DNA from: Ophiosphaerella korrae
Lineage: Eukaryota > Ascomycota > Dothideomycetes > Pleosporales > Phaeosphaeriaceae
Direction: 5' to 3'
Assembly (NCBI GenBank): GCA_028456385.1
Contig: JALNQF010000108.1
Coordinates: forward strand, 1-64,000
Length of the DNA: 64,000 bases
Part shown: positions 12,484 through 24,059 of the stretch, in pieces
How positions within the stretch are numbered: position 1 is the first letter of the stretch
Layout of the letters: each line of letters opens with the position of its first letter
Position numbers and translations under genes: made by a program
The notes under the pieces: model-generated
What the model was told of the DNA's origin: nothing
Seen by the model: the letters and a program-made list of their open reading frames with translations, nothing else
Database searches by the model: none

Positions 12484-13014
12484 ATGCCATCCCATCCATC
12501 GGCAAACGACAACCCATGGCAAAACGAAGCTAGCCAACAACCATCGCGCAACCAATACCAAAGCCAGGGAACCCCAAATCCAAACCCCTACTCAACTTAC
12601 CAAGACCAACCCCAATCCCAAAACCCATACGCCCAAGACCCCCACTCAACCGCCTACCAACCCCCCAACCACCCGCCTCCCCTCTCGTCAAACCCCCCGG
12701 ACCACCCCAGCTACTACCAAGACTCATCCTATACCTCCAACCAGCATGCCTCCAACACTGATACCCCACCTTCCCTCCCGCCCCGCCGCACAGGCACCGA
12801 TCTCGCGCTCCCCACCGGCCAGGACCGCTCGCACCAGATCGAGGTTATGCAGAGCTATGAGGCTGCGGGACGTAAAGATGAGGACGACCAGAATGTAGAG
12901 GTCTTGCAGCGCGAGTTTCCGCGCCTCGATGGCGCGCTAATTGCGGCGATTTATGGGGATAGTAAGAGTTTGAGTGCAACGAGGGAGATGTTGGGGGAGT
13001 TGGATGTGGAGTAG
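12484..13014 (+). CDS. CUE-domain protein with a Pro/Gln/Asn-rich N terminus
   Basis: This is a single-exon gene of 176 residues starting MPSHPSANDNPW. Residues 1-105 are low complexity (Pro, Gln, Asn, Ser, Tyr) and probably disordered. Residues about 135-173 match a CUE domain: VEVLQREFPRLDGALIAAIY, with the conserved FP pair, and then an acidic LGELDVE end. CUE domains bind mono-ubiquitin through the FP and di-leucine-like residues and occur in endocytic and protein-quality-control factors. The neighbouring IST1 gene also acts in ubiquitin-dependent endosomal sorting, but linkage alone does not prove a shared pathway. The start is the first ATG of the frame, in a favourable context. Confidence 0.8.
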   Translation: MPSHPSANDNPWQNEASQQPSRNQYQSQGTPNPNPYSTYQDQPQSQNPYAQDPHSTAYQPPNHPPPLSSNPPDHPSYYQDSSYTSNQHASNTDTPPSLPPRRTGTDLALPTGQDRSHQIEVMQSYEAAGRKDEDDQNVEVLQREFPRLDGALIAAIYGDSKSLSATREMLGELDVE

Positions 13015-13527
13015 GGAGGGCCTGGGGTTGTCTGGGTCTGGGTAGATGTATTCATTGGCATTTGGTGTGATGTGGATTCATGGAGGTCATTTTTGGGACA
13101 GCTCCAATGTCGATGTGGCTTAGACAATTCGGGTAGGAATGGAGGTAGGAATGGAATTGGGGAGTTATCGTAGTTGATAATGGCTACATATAGTTCAACC
13201 TCTTACGGAGATAGGACGAAGAAATGATATTCTGATATCAGTGGGTACTATGAGACTACGGTTTTCTGGGACTTGTTTGCGTTTTGCTGTGGTTATCTAT
13301 TGTCTAGCTGGACTACGGAAGCGATGGTCGACGACCGAGGTGTGATCAAACTGTCGATACCAAGCAAGGATTTCTTCTCATTCGTCCTGCAAGATATACC
13401 TAGGTAGTTCAGTCTGATACTGGAAGTGGGGCGCTAAAGCTAGTCTCCTTTAGGCGCCCTTTCTGTCAGCTTCAGCCTTGCATCTGCCATTCTTGTTCCC
13501 TCCTCTCAGAATATTCTTACTCTCAGT
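13015..13527. other. Intergenic region between the CUE gene and the HET gene
   Basis: About 0.5 kb of ordinary composition. I see no gene, repeat or RNA structure. It marks the edge between the conserved block and the HET/pseudogene block. Confidence 0.45.
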
Positions 13528-15572
13528 ATGAGTGACATAGAACGATACCCAATCAATGACACTACCCTAATTACGTACAAGAAAACAGCGGAGCTAGGCG
13601 ATACGTTGTGCGAGAATTGTTCCAAAGGGCCATGGGCCTCCCTTGCTCCTCCGAGCCTACCCGAGTTTGAGTTCATGCTTATAAAGGTATCAAATGCGTC
13701 ATATTGTCGTATATGTTGCCTTCTGGCGGAAATACTAGTTAAGCATCCTAAGACTGGGTTTCAACAGTATTTAAAATGGAGTGGCAAAACACCTCAGGAG
13801 CCTCAAGAAACCTATGATCTTGATTTACACACATTAGGTGACCCAAAAACGAGGATTGAATCCATTAGAGTTACAAGGATACATCTTGAACAAGCCACCC
13901 TGGAACTGAAAACGTTCTTCCCTGCCGAAATCAGGTATAACCAGATATCAGGGTGGGTGAATGAATGCTGTTCCTCTCACGCCAAATTCTGCGAACCTAC
14001 AACTACCAATAATATCTGGAACCTGAAGGTCATTGACTGTCAGAAACAGTTGATCGTTTCCGCCCCTGAAAATTGCTCCTTCGTAGCGTTATCTTACGTG
14101 TGGGGCAAACCCTGCACGACGACGGCTTCGGATGCATGCTCGCTGCAGAACCTTCCAAAGACGATCGAGCATAGTTTTGCTTGCACCCTAGCGCTAGGTT
14201 ATAAATACATCTGGATCGACCGATATGTTAGTTCGCCTGTATCCTATCAATAAACTAGCTAACTTTATAGTGTACTAACCAAAACAACCAAGAAGAAACC
14301 GTTCGACAAATCCAGCAAATGAGTGATATCTATTCGGCGGCGCAGTTGACTATCATTACTGCAGCTGGCTCCGATCCCATGTATGGATTGCCTGGTATAG
14401 ACCCATCGTCAAGGCATCACCAATTGCGATATGAGCCGATCGGATCCATGAAGGTGATAGCTTTGCCTTCAAAGGGAGCGCACGACACCACAGACTCAGT
14501 TTGGGCGAGTCGAGCATGGACGTTCCAAGAGGGGTACTACTCTAGGCGTCGTTTGTTCTTTACTGATCGACAAATTATATTTGTCTGTAACCAAACCACA
14601 ACGACAGAGGCTAATGACAGCATTTCTAGTCGTGGGCTAGATTGGCTCATAAAATCTTTATCCTTGACACAGACCAAAGGACATGAAATGGATTCTATGG
14701 ATATTTTTGCTCAACATATGAAAGCATACTCTGCACGCAAATTGACATACGATTATGATGCTCTCCATGCAATTGAGGGCTCTCTCCGTACCCTGTCAAG
14801 AGAACATAGCCGTGTACGACACATTTGGGGGGTTCCATTCTATTACAAGCCATACAGTAAGCTTAAGCTTGCTCTAGGCTGGCACCATGAGAATCTTCAC
14901 TGCCATCGAAGACTTGGGTTTCCAAGCTGGTCTATGTTAGGATGGGAAGGCCAAATAGATTGGCTAGGAAACATCAATAACAGGCACTGTGTAGTATTAA
15001 TACCGCATCCGGAAACAAAAAGCCAAAGTATAAGGCCCTCAGCACCCGGCTTTGAAGGTGTCTTGAATGCGAGCCAGCTAGAAAATGCCTTTACCAATGA
15101 TCTGGTCGATCCATCTCCATTCCTAGAGATTTGCGCGCCTCTTATCGTCTTTACACTGTTCTATCCCCAATCACGGCCGGATCTACGAGAGAAAGGATTT
15201 TTACGTCCCCTTACTTACGAGTTTCCATATGTGGCCTTGGATGTAGATGGGAATTGCAAAGTCCTCTTCTCTCCGCGATGGGACATGTCGCCACGGGAAT
15301 CCACAGAACACAACTCAGTAATAAGCCTCCAGCTCTTCAAAAGTACTACTCGGAATGGCGACATGTTAAGCACGATATTGCTGCTCGCAAAGAAGTTAAA
15401 TCATTACGAACGAATCGGAGTCTTGTTCACATCTACTAAATATATCACTCTTTCATCGAATCAGAAGGAAATACCCCATTGGTGTCCAAATGTAGATGAA
15501 ACCCGAATAGAGTCATTCATTCAGAATTCACTTCACCGGGAACTGCAGGAAAAAACAGTCATCCTCGGCTAG
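13528..15572 (+). CDS. HET-domain (heterokaryon incompatibility) protein
   Basis: Two exons, 13528-14226 and 14271-15572, give 666 residues. The 44-bp intron (GTTAGT...TTATAG with a CTAAC branch site) splits the HET core at a usual place. Joined, the core reads VALSYVWG (about 186-193), YIWIDRY, CTNQNNQEETVRQIQQM, IYSAAQLTIITAAG and WASRAWTFQE, which is the family signature in the right order. An N-terminal Cys pair (LCENCSKG, then YCRICC) is common upstream of HET domains. HET proteins trigger cell death after fusion of incompatible hyphae, and many copies per genome have unknown partners. The usual Cys of the WxDxxCI motif is shifted to the start of exon 2 here. No disruption is visible. 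Confidence 0.9.
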
Positions 15573-16500
15573 TTGGGTCTTCACATTACATGTCCTTGTT
15601 AGTTTAGGGTGAAAAGCAGCTGCGTGGTCGAAGCATATTACCAGAGGAGCATAATATACAATCCATATGATTTAGTGTGTAGAGTTCTGATGAGTTTCAT
15701 AAATGCTGGTTGTTGACTTAGAGTTTCAAGAGGAGCGGAAGAGTCCGCGGATTCGGTAGCTTTTATGTGGGATACCCATAATGAACCTAGAAGTTTTTCT
15801 GAAGTCAGACATAAACTTATACGACTCCATAAGATAACTTTTTCTGTCAGGTGACAGCCAAAGATAATAGTTCCGTCCTCTGTATTGTCATGTTGATTGC
15901 TAAACTATCTCGAGAAGCGGAGCGTAGTGAATGAATAGTCTGAGCAGGGTGCGTTACATCAAATAATATCTATCGAAATTTTTGAGCCGATGATTCATAC
16001 AATAGAGGAATATTAATAAATTAAAATACTATTAATTTAGTCCAGTAGTGGCGCCGTTAGTAATGAACAAACATGCAAAATTGCAGGTAGGACAGTTTGA
16101 CAACAGTGGTGCATTATCAGTGACCAAGTTCCTGTTAACATTGAGGTAAACAGGGCGATAGAAGAGTGGTGACAACAGACAATAAAGAGTAGAGAGGACA
16201 ATATTCCAAATCGGCTTCTGAATTGATGATTTCAACCGCAGATCTTTGTGGAGAAGCATGCTGAAACAGTTGAATTTCTCTTGTCAGAAGAGTTTCTAGT
16301 TATCTTGGTTAGTCGTAAAGAGTGAGTCTTTAATGACGGTGGGTTGCGAGCCAAACCTACGGGAGGTCTTTTACATCTGCAAACCAGAGATGCACCAGTG
16401 CCTGACGCGCAGTCATACACTTCTTTTGATCAAAACATATGATTCTACGAATGGCATCCTTGAATTCTACATCGGTTATATCTGGCTAACTCGAAAATGG
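15573..16500. other. Intergenic/decayed sequence
   Basis: No gene is recognisable between the HET gene and the kinase pseudogene. Short frames exist but carry no family motif. Composition becomes more AT-rich rightwards. Confidence 0.4.
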
Positions 16501-17340
16501 CTGGCACTTGTCTCGCACCGTCTAGAACTAGGATAGCGCATCACGATTGGGCTCCTTATCGCCAACATGATTTACAAATCTAACTACTCCTTCCTTGTCT
16601 CTAAAATACGAGCCCTGGCGTTGTAGACGAATCAGATCTGGTGCTATACCATCTGCTCTATGTTTTCGAAAGTCTTCGTCAACCGCGGAAATCAAGCGGC
16701 GTAATACTGCATATACTCACTTTTGATGTGAGCGGCATAAATATCTAGCTTAAATTGTTTACTATAATTCTGAAATAAAATACGTCTGTTGGTTTACTGA
16801 GCCCTCCTTCGAAGTGTGCCTTAGGGCTGCGCTAAAGCCCATTACCAACTAGCGCACCCTTGACGTACGTCGGATGAGGAAGATACCCTATGTTCTTAAA
16901 ATCGATGATCTGCACCTGCTTGACAATAGTTGTCCCATTGTCTTGGTAACAGTCAACGAGAACATTGTTAGGTTTGATATCTACAAATGTGTGGTTAGAG
17001 GCTTCCTGTGTAACTATAAGGTTCTTAGATACCTAGACGGACAATACCCTGGTCGCGGAGATCTACGATTCTTTCCAAAGTAGACTTGAGGGTCTGCTTT
17101 GTGGTCTCTATTGAGAGTGACGTTTGAATAAGGTTTAGGAAATTATTACTTAGGTGTTTGTAGACGAGAGTATTCCGCTCTAGAATGGTATCCAGCGGTA
17201 GTTGTATGTCGGAGCTCTTTGGAAGCCTAGGCAGTAGTTCTTTATGGAAGCGTTTGAACTACACCTTAGGGATGTCGTTTATCAGAAAACGTTTATTCTA
17301 CGATCCAAATACCTGCTAAATTAAAATTCCAACAGGATAT
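16500..17340 (-). pseudogene. Protein-kinase-domain pseudogene
   Basis: Reading the minus strand from about 17,340 leftwards gives a broken kinase domain with parts in the correct order. The N-lobe side reads HKELLPRLPKSSDIQLPLDT and LVYKHLSNNFLNLIQ. The alphaE helix reads TLERIVDLRDQGIVRL. The catalytic loop reads HTFVDIKPNNVLVD, where DIKPNN matches the D-x-K-x-x-N core. The metal-binding region is reduced to IIDFKN. The activation/P+1 region reads RSPKAHFEGGLSKPTDVF, the GxxxxxSPE...KPTDxxSFG region. Several in-frame stops (TAG, TAA) interrupt it, including inside the post-P+1 region, and the DFG-like motif is degraded. It resembles the divergent kinases common in fungal accessory regions. 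It is unlikely to be functional. Confidence 0.75.
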
Positions 17341-19880
17341 AAAAAATAAATATTGCACGTTGCTACCTAAACGCGACCCAAGCGTCGTTTCTGAATCACT
17401 GTATTGAAGAAGTAGCGACGTCCTATAGGCCTGTTAAGCCGGGCAACTCCGTAGCTGCTGATTTAGCGATTAGCCGATTTATTTTTCTATATTAGGAAAT
17501 GATGACTGGACCTTTGGATGTGCGAGCTGAGAATATTTAGAGGGCTGAACTGCTTTTGAGGTGGTGCTGGATAGTGTAGCGTAAGTAGCGTGACTTGGTA
17601 TTGTAGGTGTGCACGCGCAATTATTAGGGAGCCTATTCTAAGGTTAGTTGCTGCAACACTATTTGATGCGTTCTGCAACTAAAATGAAATCACTTAACAG
17701 CTACTATCTAGTTATGAAAGGCGGAATGATTAAAATTCATTGGGAGACAAGATAAATATAACTTCCAACGTTACAGCTACCTATTGAAGCTCGCTTGGAC
17801 AACTTTAACCCATCTTATGTAGGTAAAGAGGCTGGAATGCCCTTGTTGAAGTCTCTCTTTAATTTGAAAGCTATTTTCTTCTCTTTTCAGGACTAAGCTT
17901 AAACTGAGCACCGTTCTTTCTAAATAAATCTATGGTTGTTTGCGAATTACTTAGGTAGGGCTTGGAATACTAGAAGCACTCTAGGGCTGGTATGTAGTTC
18001 TGGTGAATTAACAACCCTTCTTGTTTGCAACTTTTCTAGGGTAACTACTGCCTATGAACTCCTAATCTTTGTTTGTGCAGTTTTTTTAATGTGCATAGCG
18101 TTTGCCCTGACTCCTGACTAGGTTTTCAACGCGCTTCTTTGCTTCTTTTTACTTGTCCTCTATATTTGCACTCTGCACACTAAAATCGACTTTGGGGGGT
18201 TGAAATTACTACGTTATAGGAAGCGTGTTCTACGGTTCATGCAGTATCTTGGTGAGCTTAATATATTTTAAGTATATACTGTCCCATATTGACTCCTCAC
18301 TTTGACAAGATACTATATTAACAGCGCACTACATTATTAAGACTATGTAGAACTTTGCAGGCAAGAATATCAGTCTTGAATAGGCAGCGAGGAGTAGGAA
18401 CGATAGCTAGATTCGTCCAAGCCAAAGGCTTTCTAAGGTCGTGCAAAATGACTTTGTGAAAGTCGCTGAGGCCAACAAAGACAGTCTAGACCTAGAGACT
18501 ATCAAGGCTGCCATGAATTAAGCCATATCTGCTCTGGGACCGTGTCTCTAACGCTTACAATCTTAGTGACAAAGAACATGTTAGCGAGAACGATCTTTTG
18601 CTTATACTTTACCGTAGAGGAATCCGATGAGAACGATAATTCGATTAAGCTGAACTACTGGATCAAAAAAATAAGGAGATTTGCAGATTGAGTGAGATTC
18701 ACATGAGGCGAGTTTAGTGCTACCAAACTTCAAGGTTTGTAGACTCCGTATCTAAGGCAGTGCTGGGCACTGTGTGGCTTGGAATCACCTTATTAGCGTA
18801 CGCCGTAGCTACACTTGGTACGTACAATATAAAATCAGCTCACCCGTGGTGGATCTGCGCTACACTATTACCTAACTTGATTTTATCTTTCTTCAATATA
18901 TCCGAATTACACTAAAATTTGATATTATAATTAGATTTTGATGCACGTGTAAATCCCATAGTGGATAGATATAGATTTTTCTCAGATCTCGTGGAGGTGA
19001 TATGTGTTCAACCGAGGACTCGCACAAAGTATGACGGGCTCTTTGTACCAACGTATCGCAGCAAAGCTTATATATAATAAACTAGAACTGTAGCCTTCCC
19101 AACTGAGTATTTAGATGCGGGAGTTCGTTAAGCCGATAAATCATGCCTAGGATACCTGGAATGACGCACGAAGACAAATCGTTAGACGGGATACTGATTG
19201 CTCTCGAGCAACTCTAAGAAGTGGATACTACACCTCGTTTGTAACATTAAAAGTACGCAGTCAAAAAAAGTGCGGAAAAGTCACTCAACTAGTATTGATA
19301 CAATAAAGGTAATCTAGGATATATCACCGAATACTATGAGGAAAACATTCAGATTGCTCCTACCTTATTCATAGCAATTTGTACCTGAGGGATGGGAATG
19401 CTGCATTTCAAGACTCGTTTGGCTGCTACACCTGACATGGCCTATTTTCCACTATTTCGGTAAACCGAGAGTTAGGACACACCACCTCGAGATCCGAAAA
19501 ACCATAGCCTCCACGAAGGGCGTCATCGTGTCAGCTTATTGTAACACGACATATAAATTGTGGGAAGTGCCGATACAAAGGCTTAAAGAATGCCAAAAGT
19601 CTTGCACCTTCGACGTTGACTTAAAACACCCTGATAAGGTCCATTCCACTTCTGCATAGCTAAGTCTACACTTTGAAATTGAACCCCCCCCCCCCTTTTT
19701 TTTTCTCTTTGAATAGAACATTGAAATCTTATGGAGACCTCAGTATCTCATCCTTCGCGGGCCATCACGGTAAATAAGCTCAATCTTCCACCACGAGTGT
19801 AGCGTCCGACATTTGTGGTTACATTTTTCTTCTCCTTTATAAATAATGCGGCTAATAGAGATCAAAGATTGTTATTTGGA
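17341..19880. other. Decayed region with no identifiable gene
   Basis: About 2.5 kb of short frames separated by many stops. A few stretches look protein-like, for example plus-strand VQNDFVKVAEANKDSLDLET near 18,440 and a hydrophobic run GTVWLGITLLAYAVATLGTY near 18,770. I cannot assign either to a family. A C10/T9 homopolymer pair lies near 19,684-19,703. The region probably holds one or more eroded genes. Confidence 0.4.
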
Positions 19881-19882
19881 GT

Positions 19883-21051
19883 AGCATAGCTATCTGTACG
19901 CTCTCGGTTGCATTCCGCTGCTATGTCCGTTTACGCGTTTTTCGCCGCCTCCAGGCTAATGATTTTGTCACCATATTTGCATGGGCGCTACTATTAGCAA
20001 CAACTCTGATCTAGAATGCGAATATCAGTGTTTTATATGACCTTGTTTTAGTGAAAGCAGGGGCCAAGTCACCTAGCGAAGACTTTGTCATGTTGGCTGG
20101 GAAGGCCTTGAAAGGGTCTCTGACGACACTAATTCTGTTTTACCTGGGACTTTGGACCATCAAGATCAACTTTCTGATATTATTTTATTGCCTTGGGTCT
20201 CAAATCAATGCTTATCGCATAGCATGGTGGATAGTTACAGTCTTCACTGTTTCTGTGGGAATATCGGCTATTGGGTCTCTACAGTATAAATGTATGGTAT
20301 CTTCATTAGATTATATTATGCGAAATTGCAACACGCCATCCATGATTCATTCTCAATGCCTGACACTGAAGCTGAATTGTGCATGGGATATTGTTACCGA
20401 TGCTCTTTGTAAGTATTGCCTCTTTTCAGCCAATTTTCAGGTCAATTGAAGATGGACAATTGTACTATTCCCGATCGCACTATTACACAACATACGCCTC
20501 GGTTTCCACAGAAAACTTCTACTTGGAACTGTATTCTCCCTTGTATTGATCACAATGGTCATCACCATAGTTCGTGCTACAGTAGTGGTCAATGACAAAG
20601 TGGCAAAACGTATTGGGCCAACCTGGCTCAATTTCTGGAGTTTTATCGAACTTGCTGTTGGTGAGTAGCGCACCACAACGTTTGCGAATCCACATAACAT
20701 TAAGTATCACTAATAGTAGCTTGTATCGCTTCCTTCCGCACACTTTTTGTACAACAAGAGAGAGTATTCGAAGCTAAGGAGGCAGAGAATCGAGAAAGAG
20801 CCGAACGAGAGGCAAACGGTGGAGCAAAATCGACTGCGATGAGGGCCCGCTGGCTGCATTTCCAGCAGTCACTTTTTGAGACCACGCGCGGTACTCAAGC
20901 TAATGAAGCAACCGTCGAAGGCATTGAGATTTCGCCGAGAAGAGGGAAAGGTACAAACATGATGATTGCAGAGCAAACAGACAGTTCGCGTGATATTGTG
21001 CCTGAGCTTAATACTCACAATATCACTTTAGACGGTTCTTCAAAGGTTTGA
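19883..21051 (+). pseudogene. Rhodopsin-domain (PTH11-like) seven-span membrane protein, disrupted
   Basis: The translated path shows the fungal rhodopsin-domain pattern: CYVRLRVFRRLQANDFVTIF, then a span ALLLATTLI, then a TAG stop at 20,012-20,014 where such proteins usually have Trp or Gln. The frame continues through VKAGAKSPSEDF, LGLWTIKINFLILFY and CAWDIVTDAL to the GTAAGT at 20,410. After an apparent intron it continues LFPIALLHNIRLGFHRKLLL and VVVNDKVAKRIGPTW. A second intron (GTGAGT...TAGTAG near 20,660-20,717) joins cleanly to ACIASFRTLFV and a charged cytoplasmic tail ending at 21,051. The first intron cannot be spliced in frame, which suggests an indel. Such proteins are GPCR-like receptors of the plasma membrane. 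With one stop and one probable frameshift this copy is likely dead or was recently lost. Confidence 0.7.
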
Positions 21052-21896
21052 TAACTTCAAGTGGTCTATATAAACAGTCTCCATGGAATTCATGAACTGT
21101 GGATACTTTGCAGAATATGGTAAAATTAGGGAGCATATGTATGTAGATTCTGGGCCCAATATCAGGGCCATCCGCGTCCTCTTCCAGATACTGACCCTGA
21201 GTTATCGATATACTGGAAATGAATAAAATTCTATTATACAGTATTTTGATAGCAACTTAAAAAGTAGGATATCTGAAAAGCCCAGTGATTATACAATATT
21301 CAAGTAATTATAAAGTGGCTGCCTGATATATCATGACCTTCTCCAGGGTCGCATAGATTTGAAACGAGAATAGCTTCATTCAATTGTATAATAGGCCCCT
21401 GAAGCTTACCGCTAATAATCCAGAGTTTTCAATTATCACTCGTACGTATGGCCTCGTTTTCAATAGTTAACCTTGAACGAAACCCAGTAAATCATGCAAA
21501 GACTGGATGTATAGATGAAGATTACTCTTAACTTAAGAGATATCATATCCCACTCCTTTGGTGGAAGGATGAATTTTTATTGAGGGCGATGGGTTGGGGC
21601 TTTGCGCGTGGCTAACTGTTTTGAGACCCAGAGAGGCTAGGCACTTCTGGACCATCAGCTGAAATTTGGAATGCCACAAACTTTTCTCATGCAGGGCTAG
21701 CTCAAAACCGCTCCCAGCAAGTCAGTTCAGAAGTATCAAAATTGGGTTAATTTCGCCACTTTCACTAACTCCCCCTTTTCAAGCCTTCGTGAAGCTAAAA
21801 CTTTCCATAATTTCGTCTACGATCAGTGATTACACATAGAAACAGACCCCGCCAAACCCACTCCTACTCCCTGTGATATGATCCTCTCATGAAAAA
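21052..21896. other. Intergenic region
   Basis: About 0.85 kb with no recognisable gene or repeat. The 3' part carries the presumed promoter of the following signal-peptide gene. Confidence 0.45.
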
Positions 21897-23432
21897 ATGG
21901 GTATCAAAAGTTTACTGTTACTACTATTCTTAACCTTTCAAATACAGGCGTATACAATATCAAATGTACCAACGCTAACTCAATCTACCTCATCCGGGGT
22001 ACGGCCAGCACCCTGCGCAACGCCTTCTTGTTACGTGAGTCCTCTCTCTAGATTTTCACCATCGAAACTAACTTCTGCAAAGCCAAGGTGTATTCAGTAC
22101 ATCAATTCTGTCTGCAAGTCATAAGAATGCTCAATCCAATGACACTGACTGTTGGTGCTCAAGCATGGATAACAATGCGGTTTCCCAAGCATTCTATCAA
22201 TGCTCACATGGTGGCACAAGCTCACCCCAGGGACGGATTGATGGATTTAAATATTCATGTAGTGAACAAGATTTTGCTAGCATGTAGCTTCTTTCTCCAC
22301 ACCCACAATTCATGCGCTAACATGTGATGCTAGATGCCTCAAAGTTCTTCAACCAATCTTGTCCAAAGTACTTCAAATATGATCCATGGGATCGTATGAG
22401 CAACAACCTAGGATTGGTTTTGGATTCTGTAAGCCTTCTCCCTTGGAATTGGACCGTTCAACCCGACAACTTTGCGTATGTTAAATGTCCTCCAGCGAAA
22501 ATCCTGGGGACCTTTGCCACCGTCAATGCCATTGCCATCTATATTAGCCTCATATCAGGGCACGGGGTTATTGTATACACACTAAGCTGTAGATTCTTAG
22601 GAAAATTGGGCAGCAACTCTTGGAAATGCATGTGGATCGTCCCAGCTAGCCTTCAATTCGCTGCAAATGCATTCAATGCCTTCACCATCAAAAAAAGTTC
22701 AGGATTTGGACAAGGAAAGTTTACAATTGGCCAACTTCCTTGTTCTTCATCATTCGCCCGCGCATCACCTGGATTCTTCTAGGGCTATTGTCGTCGTATA
22801 AACATGAGGTACGCATACGCCCAGATGAGTCACAAGACGAGGAAGAAAAGAGAAAAGAAGAAGAGCAAGGAGAAAGAATGATATATCTGCAGCAACATGT
22901 GCCAGTTGCTGGTGTGGAATCTTGTTCCCAAGGTTCAAAGACGATTTCTGTTATCAAAACGCGGCTAGATCCCAGTTGATTGCTGAGATCATACTACAAG
23001 GTATTGCTGCCATTCCAATGGTTCAAGCAATCCAACTTGCATCAAAACACAGATGCTTGACCTCGCAAGAACAGATATTATCGGACTTCAGTAGGTACGC
23101 AGCGTTGATGTATATCCATCCAGTGATTTATCTCGGATCATTAGGATGCGGCTTACTTATAGCGGTCCTCAAATCTAGTCAAAGATGAAAGTGAATCACC
23201 TGTTGGGCATTACTTGCTGTTCCTATGGGCTTTCTCTGGGCCTCTTCATATTTGTTCTGGGTTGGGTTTGTAAAACTCGCGGGTAATTTGTGAGTACCAT
23301 AGTGATGCACTTAAACGTATGGAGTATGTTACTAATATGTCTAACAACAGATACTGTCCATCTAAACTGACAGCACAAGAAGCGGTATGGGTAGCCGCAT
23401 CATCCATGGATGTTTTGCTCGGAACCGGTTGA
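21897..23432 (+). pseudogene. Cys-rich, multi-membrane-span secretory-pathway protein, frameshifted
   Basis: The start MGIKSLLLLLFLTFQIQAYT is a clear signal peptide. A Cys-rich outer segment follows (APCATPSCY, IQYINSVCKS, NDTDCWCSSMDN, YQCSHGG), spread over short exons. The spacing recalls CFEM-like or similar extracellular Cys domains, but I cannot confirm that. From about 22,336 the frame encodes membrane spans (NAIAIYISLISGHGVIVYTL, WIVPASLQFAANAFNAF). A frame change near 22,737 leads to RPRITWILLGLLSSYKHEVR and an acidic linker. A second near 22,963 leads to SQLIAEIILQGIAAIPMVQ. The last exons read PMGFLWASSYLFWVGFVKLA, then an intron, then YCPSKLTAQEAVWVAASSMD and a stop at 23,432. No clean splice explains the two frame changes. 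Either this is a young pseudogene or two small sequencing errors are present. Confidence 0.55.
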
Positions 23433-23979
23433 TGGAGTCCCGATTGATGTGTACAATATAATAGAAAAAGAGTAGATGAATGTTGACCGCCCCAACAGTT
23501 TGTGCGACTGTTTGCCGCGCGCTCTAAGAAACATTTATCATATTTGATAGTGTTGGTGGAATTGGAATTCCGAAGACAAAATCATCCTGTGAAGGTTGAA
23601 CTAATCGATAACAGTTGAATAAGTGTGGCGTGAGATTCTGGCAGTATTATTTGTGTTTTGAGTGAGAATAGCAGTTGGTTCAGGTATCTCTTCCAAAAAT
23701 GCAGCTCATGCAGAAGCTAAACTTTCATTGACACAGAAAAGAAGTGATTGCTCATGAAATATGTGTACAAGTGATGTGTTGAAGTGCATGTCCGTAAAGG
23801 TAAATAACCCTGCAGGTGCTTGCCCATTCGGATTTCAAAGGATCTAAATTTACCCATGTCTAATAACAAGGCACCAACTCCGAAAAAGAGCACTTACAAA
23901 ATTGTAGTGTTCACGAATCCTGAGATTTTCTTGCAAGTAACTAGAATCATTGCATGCGCTCACAAGCGCCTTCAAGCAG
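23433..23979. other. Left flank of the large TIR element
   Basis: About 0.55 kb of ordinary composition ending in the insertion site. A short frame runs into the element (PKKSTYKIVVFTNPEIFLQV), but I do not recognise it. Confidence 0.4.
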
Positions 23980-23988
23980 GGCCCAATG
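23980..23988. repeat. Left target-site duplication GGCCCAATG
   Basis: This 9-bp string directly abuts the left end of the large TIR element and is repeated exactly at 50,398-50,406, just outside the right end. It is the expected trace of a transposase that makes 9-bp staggered cuts. Confidence 0.88.
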
Positions 23989-24059
23989 GTGTCGGCATGT
24001 CAACTGACTATGGATTTGCCTCGGTTGAGATGGCAATGCCAAGCTAGGTTTGGCGCGTG

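Noticed and set aside
17936..18121. 61-codon hydrophobic frame as a small membrane protein gene
   Set aside because: It lies in stop-dense decayed sequence with no supporting splice or start evidence, and does not begin with a clear ATG context.
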